Source: RUG806 sp963624415 (GTDB lineage Bacteria; Bacillota; Clostridia; Oscillospirales; Acutalibacteraceae). Taken from it: a stretch of DNA of 10,289 nucleotides. The DNA lies in the NCBI GenBank assembly GCA_963624415.1, contig CAVFPQ010000083.1, positions 1 to 10,289 on the forward strand. Direction: 5' to 3'. Below the pieces are notes generated by a model. That model did not search any database, was not told the DNA's origin, and worked only from the letters and a program-made list of their open reading frames with translations. Positions 7,321 through 10,289 of this stretch are shown in pieces. The position numbers and the translations under genes are program-made. Numbering within the stretch: position 1 is the stretch's first letter; each line of letters begins with the position of its first letter.

Positions 7321-8448
7321 ATGCCAACATCCAAAGTTTCCTTTTATTTTCACATTCCCTTCTGCCGTTCAAAGTGTCCGTACTGTGATTTTTATTCGAG
7401 CCGTTCGCCCGAAAAAATCGAATCGTACACAAGGGCGGTTGAGGATGAAATTATTACACTTAACCGTCTGTCACCGTTTGTGACGGATTCACTGCACACC
7501 GAGGTTTTCGACACCGTCTATTTCGGCGGCGGCACTCCGTCTGTTCTCGGTGCGGACAATCTGACGGCAATACTCGATACCACACGCCGCAATTTTATCA
7601 TAGACAACAATGCCGAGATAACGGCGGAGGTCAATCCGTCTGTCAATAACCCCGATTTATTTTTTGCCGCACTTAAAAATGCCGGATTTAACCGCATTTC
7701 AATGGGGCTTCAGAGTGCCGTTGACTCCGAGCGGCGTATTCTCGGCAGAACAGCGGATTCCGACACGGTAAAGCAATGCGTAATGTCCGCAAAAAAGGCG
7801 GGATTTACAAACATCTCGCTTGATATCATGCTCGGCATTCCGAATCAGACAATTCCCTCGCTTGAATATACAATCGATTTCGCGTTGGCGCTCGGTGCGA
7901 CGCATCTCAGCTGTTATATGCTTCAGCTTGAAGAAGGCACATGGTTTTACAAAAATAAGAAAAAACTAAATCTGCCCGATGATGATACTGTCGCCGATAT
8001 GTATCTTTTCATGTGCGACTCGCTTAAATCACACGGAATGCGTCACTATGAAATATCAAATTTCTGCTTTGACAATCATTTAAGCCGTCATAATATGAAA
8101 TACTGGACACTGTCTCCGTATATCGGCATAGGTCCTTCGGCGCATTCATTTTATAACGGCAGGCGGTTTTTCTTCGGACGGGATACCGACGGTTTTATTT
8201 CCGGCACACCTGCCGAATTTGACTGTTTCGGCGGCGGTCTCGATGAAAAAATAATGCTCGCTCTTCGCACCGACCTCGGTCTCGAAGAAAAATATATTCC
8301 CGATATCAAAAAGCTCACACCGTTTTTTGAAAACAAACTTATAGAACGCCGAAACAACCGTATTTTTCTTACCGATAACGGCTTTCTGCTGTCGAACAGC
8401 ATAATAGCAAATATAATGCAGAATGCAGAATGCAGAATGCAGAATTAA
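7321..8448 (+). CDS. hemW: HemW-type radical SAM heme chaperone (formerly annotated HemN-like coproporphyrinogen oxidase)
   Basis: This is a radical SAM protein of the HemW branch, thought to bind heme and deliver it to target proteins rather than oxidise coproporphyrinogen III. The iron-sulfur motif is C15-RSK-C19-PY-C22, followed by Asp-Phe. HemN has a fourth cysteine at that Phe24 position, so this favours HemW. GGGTP (69-73) is the SAM-binding element. HNMKYW (257-262) matches the HNxxYW heme-binding motif of HemW. The C-terminal HemW domain (about 300-362) ends in LTDNGFLLSNSIIANIM. The last roughly ten residues (MQNAECRMQN, 366-375) and the stop codon are encoded by four perfect AATGCAG heptads of repeat copy E, so the tail is repeat-derived. 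No Shine-Dalgarno precedes the ATG at 7321; the upstream 28 bp are heptads, and an in-frame stop at 7309 excludes an earlier start. Weak or unusual initiation is therefore likely. Confidence 0.92.
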   Translation: MPTSKVSFYFHIPFCRSKCPYCDFYSSRSPEKIESYTRAVEDEIITLNRLSPFVTDSLHTEVFDTVYFGGGTPSVLGADNLTAILDTTRRNFIIDNNAEITAEVNPSVNNPDLFFAALKNAGFNRISMGLQSAVDSERRILGRTADSDTVKQCVMSAKKAGFTNISLDIMLGIPNQTIPSLEYTIDFALALGATHLSCYMLQLEEGTWFYKNKKKLNLPDDDTVADMYLFMCDSLKSHGMRHYEISNFCFDNHLSRHNMKYWTLSPYIGIGPSAHSFYNGRRFFFGRDTDGFISGTPAEFDCFGGGLDEKIMLALRTDLGLEEKYIPDIKKLTPFFENKLIERRNNRIFLTDNGFLLSNSIIANIMQNAECRMQN

Positions 8449-8596
8449 GGAAAACGCTGAAGCGTTTTGATTTTGTAATGCTTCGCAAAATTAAAGTCAT
8501 ACTCTGAAAAAGGCTTTTATGTTTGCAAAGCATATATAAATCCAAGTCCGAAGGACTTCCGACATTATGCATTATGCATTATGCATTCTACATTCC
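8415..8596. repeat. Intergenic repeat element, copy E (complete)
   Basis: This is the best-preserved copy. The left array has four perfect AATGCAG heptads (8415-8442), plus AATTAAG, overlapping the hemW 3' end. Hairpin 1 is AAAACGC-TGAA-GCGTTTT (8451-8468?; stem arms 8452-8458 region and 8462-8468), followed by GATTTTGTAATGC. Inner inverted arms TGCTTCGCAAA (8479-8489) and TTTGCAAAGCA (8522-8532) match at 10 of 11 positions. Hairpin 2, inverted, is AAGTCC-GAA-GGACTT (8544-8558), preceded by ATAAATCC and followed by CCGAC. The right array has three perfect ATTATGC heptads and degenerate units (8564-8596). The whole element is a nested imperfect inverted repeat. Confidence 0.85.
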
Positions 8597-8630
8597 AACA
8601 GAGTTACTAACCAAATCAAGGAGCTTACCC

Positions 8631-10088
8631 ATGCTACTGTCTCATCTGATTAACCCCATCAAATATACCGCCGTGAACTTCACGGATGCCGATATTTCGG
8701 ACATTGTTTACGACTCCAGAAAGGCTCTGCCCGACACCGTTTTTGTCGCTCTGACAGGTGCGTTTACAGACGGTCACGACTATGCCGAAAGTGCGTATCT
8801 TAAAGGCACACGGGCGTTTGTTGTCGAAAGACGACTGCCGCTCCCTGCCGATGCCGTGCAGATTATCACCGAAAACTCACGCCTCGCACTCGGCAAAATG
8901 AGCGAAGTGCTGTTTAATTTTCCTCAGAACGACATAAAAGTAATAGGTGTCACCGGCACAAAGGGCAAAACCACCGTTACGCATATGCTTCGCCACTGTC
9001 TTGACAAGGCAGGCAGAAAAAGCGGCGTTATAGGCACTGTCGGGGCATACTACGGCAACAAATTCGTACCGACCGTAAACACCACTCCCGAATCGTATGA
9101 GATAATGCACCTTTTACGACTTATGGCAGATGACGGATGTGAATATTGCTGTATGGAGGTATCCTCAATCGGTTTAAAGGCTCACAGAACAGATGATATT
9201 GATTTTGAAGCCGCCGTTTTTCTCAATCTCTCCCCCGACCACATAGGCGGAGCGGAGCATGAGAGCTTCGAGGAGTATGCCTACTGGAAAAAACAGCTCT
9301 TTAAGACCTGCAAAAAAGCGTATCTCTGCTCTGACGACAAGTTTACAGAAGAAATAATCGGCGAGCTTAAATGCCCCTACAACACTTTCGGCGTAAAAAC
9401 AAAGGCGGATATGACAGCGGACGACATAAAGCCGTTTTGCGGAAGTCACCTTTTCGGAATATCGTTTGATGTTGAATATAACGGCGAAACCATTCCGGCA
9501 AAAACGGCAATGCCCGGTGTTTTTAACGTGGAAAACGCATTGAGTGTTCTGTCGGTCTGCACAGGGCTGGGCGTTGATATACACACGGCGGTTGACGCTC
9601 TTTCAAGCGCAAAAGTAAAAGGCAGAAACGAGAGTCTTGATATAAACGCGGATTTTGATGTCGTAATCGACTATGCCCACAACGGACAGAGCTTTAATTC
9701 CGTTCTTGAAACATACAAAGAATATCCCCATAACAGAATTATTACAGTATTCGGTTCTGTCGGTGACAGAGCACAGCTTCGCCGCCGTGAAATGGGCGAG
9801 ATAAGCGGCAAAAACGCCGACTTGTCCATAATAACGACCGATGACCCCGGATACGAAGATCCCAAAGCGATATGCGAAGAAATAGCTTCATATGTAGAAA
9901 AAGAGGGCGGCAGATATCTTATAATCGTTGACCGCAAGCAGGCTGTTTTCAAGGCACTAAGCGAAGCACAGAAGGGCGATATTGTTCTCCTCCTCGGCAA
10001 AGGGCACGAAACCGTTCAGAAAATAAACGGGGAAAAGGTGCATTATTCGGAGCATGAGACGGCGGAGGAATACTTTAAAAATGCATAA
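8631..10088 (+). CDS. murE: UDP-N-acetylmuramyl-tripeptide synthetase (MurE-type ligase; third amino acid uncertain)
   Basis: MurE is the cytoplasmic ATP-dependent ligase that adds the third amino acid (meso-diaminopimelate or L-lysine) to UDP-MurNAc-L-Ala-D-Glu. The start at 8631 is chosen because AAGGAG lies 7 nt upstream; the frame is open to 8523, but that extension is repeat sequence. The 485-residue protein shows the N-terminal uridine-binding domain with VYDSR (26-30), the ATP loop GVTGTKGKTT (106-115), TTPES (151-155), MEVSS (175-179), a candidate carbamylated Lys in AYWKKQLF (217-224), GR (331-332) and DYAHNG (347-352). In the C-terminal domain the specificity site reads DDPG (404-407), not the DNPR of meso-DAP enzymes, and SPDHIGGAEH (201-210) resembles my recollection of L-lysine-adding MurE of Gram-positive cocci. 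Substrate is thus open, and this could be a second MurE-like paralogue. The last codons and the stop lie in the heptads of repeat copy F. Confidence 0.9.
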   Translation: MLLSHLINPIKYTAVNFTDADISDIVYDSRKALPDTVFVALTGAFTDGHDYAESAYLKGTRAFVVERRLPLPADAVQIITENSRLALGKMSEVLFNFPQNDIKVIGVTGTKGKTTVTHMLRHCLDKAGRKSGVIGTVGAYYGNKFVPTVNTTPESYEIMHLLRLMADDGCEYCCMEVSSIGLKAHRTDDIDFEAAVFLNLSPDHIGGAEHESFEEYAYWKKQLFKTCKKAYLCSDDKFTEEIIGELKCPYNTFGVKTKADMTADDIKPFCGSHLFGISFDVEYNGETIPAKTAMPGVFNVENALSVLSVCTGLGVDIHTAVDALSSAKVKGRNESLDINADFDVVIDYAHNGQSFNSVLETYKEYPHNRIITVFGSVGDRAQLRRREMGEISGKNADLSIITTDDPGYEDPKAICEEIASYVEKEGGRYLIIVDRKQAVFKALSEAQKGDIVLLLGKGHETVQKINGEKVHYSEHETAEEYFKNA

Positions 10089-10270
10089 TTAAAAATGCAT
10101 AATTCATAATATCGGAAGACACTGCGTGTCTTGATTTATAAGCTGACGCAGAATTAAAAACTGCCTTTCAACAACAAGCCAATCGTTTGCGAAGCTTTAT
10201 AATCCAAAACGCCTCGGCGTTTTCCTTCATTCTGCATTATGCATTATACATTATGCATTCCACATAATAC
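10080..10270. repeat. Intergenic repeat element, copy F (complete)
   Basis: The left heptads AATGCAT, AATTAAA, AATGCAT, AATTCAT (10080-10107) begin within the last murE codons and supply its TAA. ATCGG and the hairpin AAGACAC-TGC-GTGTCTT (10116-10132) follow, then GATTTATAAGCTGACGCA. The inverted half has TGCGAAGCTTTATAATCC and hairpin 2, AAAACGCC-TC-GGCGTTTT (10206-10223), then CCTTC. It ends in six right heptads of the ATTATGC type (10229-10270). Hairpin 2 with its foot closely matches hairpin 1 of copy E in reverse complement, differing by a compensatory pair. Confidence 0.85.
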
Positions 10271-10289
10271 TATCAAATTAATTTCGGAG

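Noticed and set aside
8523..8630. 36-residue N-terminal extension of MurE
   Set aside because: It is encoded by hairpin 2 and the right heptads of repeat copy E, and AAGGAG sits just before the ATG at 8631.

Overview
This window looks like ordinary chromosome from a Gram-positive (Bacillota) bacterium of the Clostridia, most likely an Oscillospiraceae/Ruminococcaceae-type gut or rumen anaerobe. The evidence is the Shine-Dalgarno sequences, the Obg, Mini-III, YitT, LepA, HemW and MurE protein types, a secreted hydrolase with a Gram-positive-style signal peptide, and moderate GC content. The genus is inferred, not shown.

Layout. A terminator (1-52) closes a leftward gene (79-2046, - strand) for a secreted alpha/beta-hydrolase-like protein of unknown function. 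That gene has a very clear sigma-A-type promoter at 2078-2106. All other genes run rightward: obg (2438-3712) overlapping mrnC (3702-4115), then yitT (4225-5121), lepA (5287-7104), hemW (7321-8448) and a MurE-type ligase (8631-10088). The rightward genes are housekeeping functions: ribosome assembly GTPase, 23S rRNA maturation nuclease, back-translocation GTPase, heme chaperone and peptidoglycan precursor ligase. The obg-mrnC pair is translationally coupled. lepA followed by hemW is the usual Bacillota order, but hrcA-grpE-dnaK does not follow here.

The striking feature is between the genes. All six gaps longer than about 100 bp (after 2046, 4115, 5121, 7104, 8448 and 10088) hold a member of one intergenic repeat family. 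A full copy has an array of 7-bp tandem repeats, a short hairpin preceded by a GGAA-like foot and followed by a TTGATTTATAAGC-like motif, a spacer, an inverted second hairpin and an inverted 7-bp array. The hairpin stems differ from copy to copy but keep pairing (AAGCCC/GGGCTT, AAGTCC/GGACTT, AAGACAC/GTGTCTT, AAAACGC/GCGTTTT). The heptad sequence also differs between copies while the 7-bp period stays. The arrays abut or enter coding sequence: they supply the stop codons of mrnC, hemW and murE, and one ends 3 bp before the hemW start codon, where no Shine-Dalgarno is visible. The architecture resembles paired REP/BIME or MITE elements. I do not recognise this exact family.
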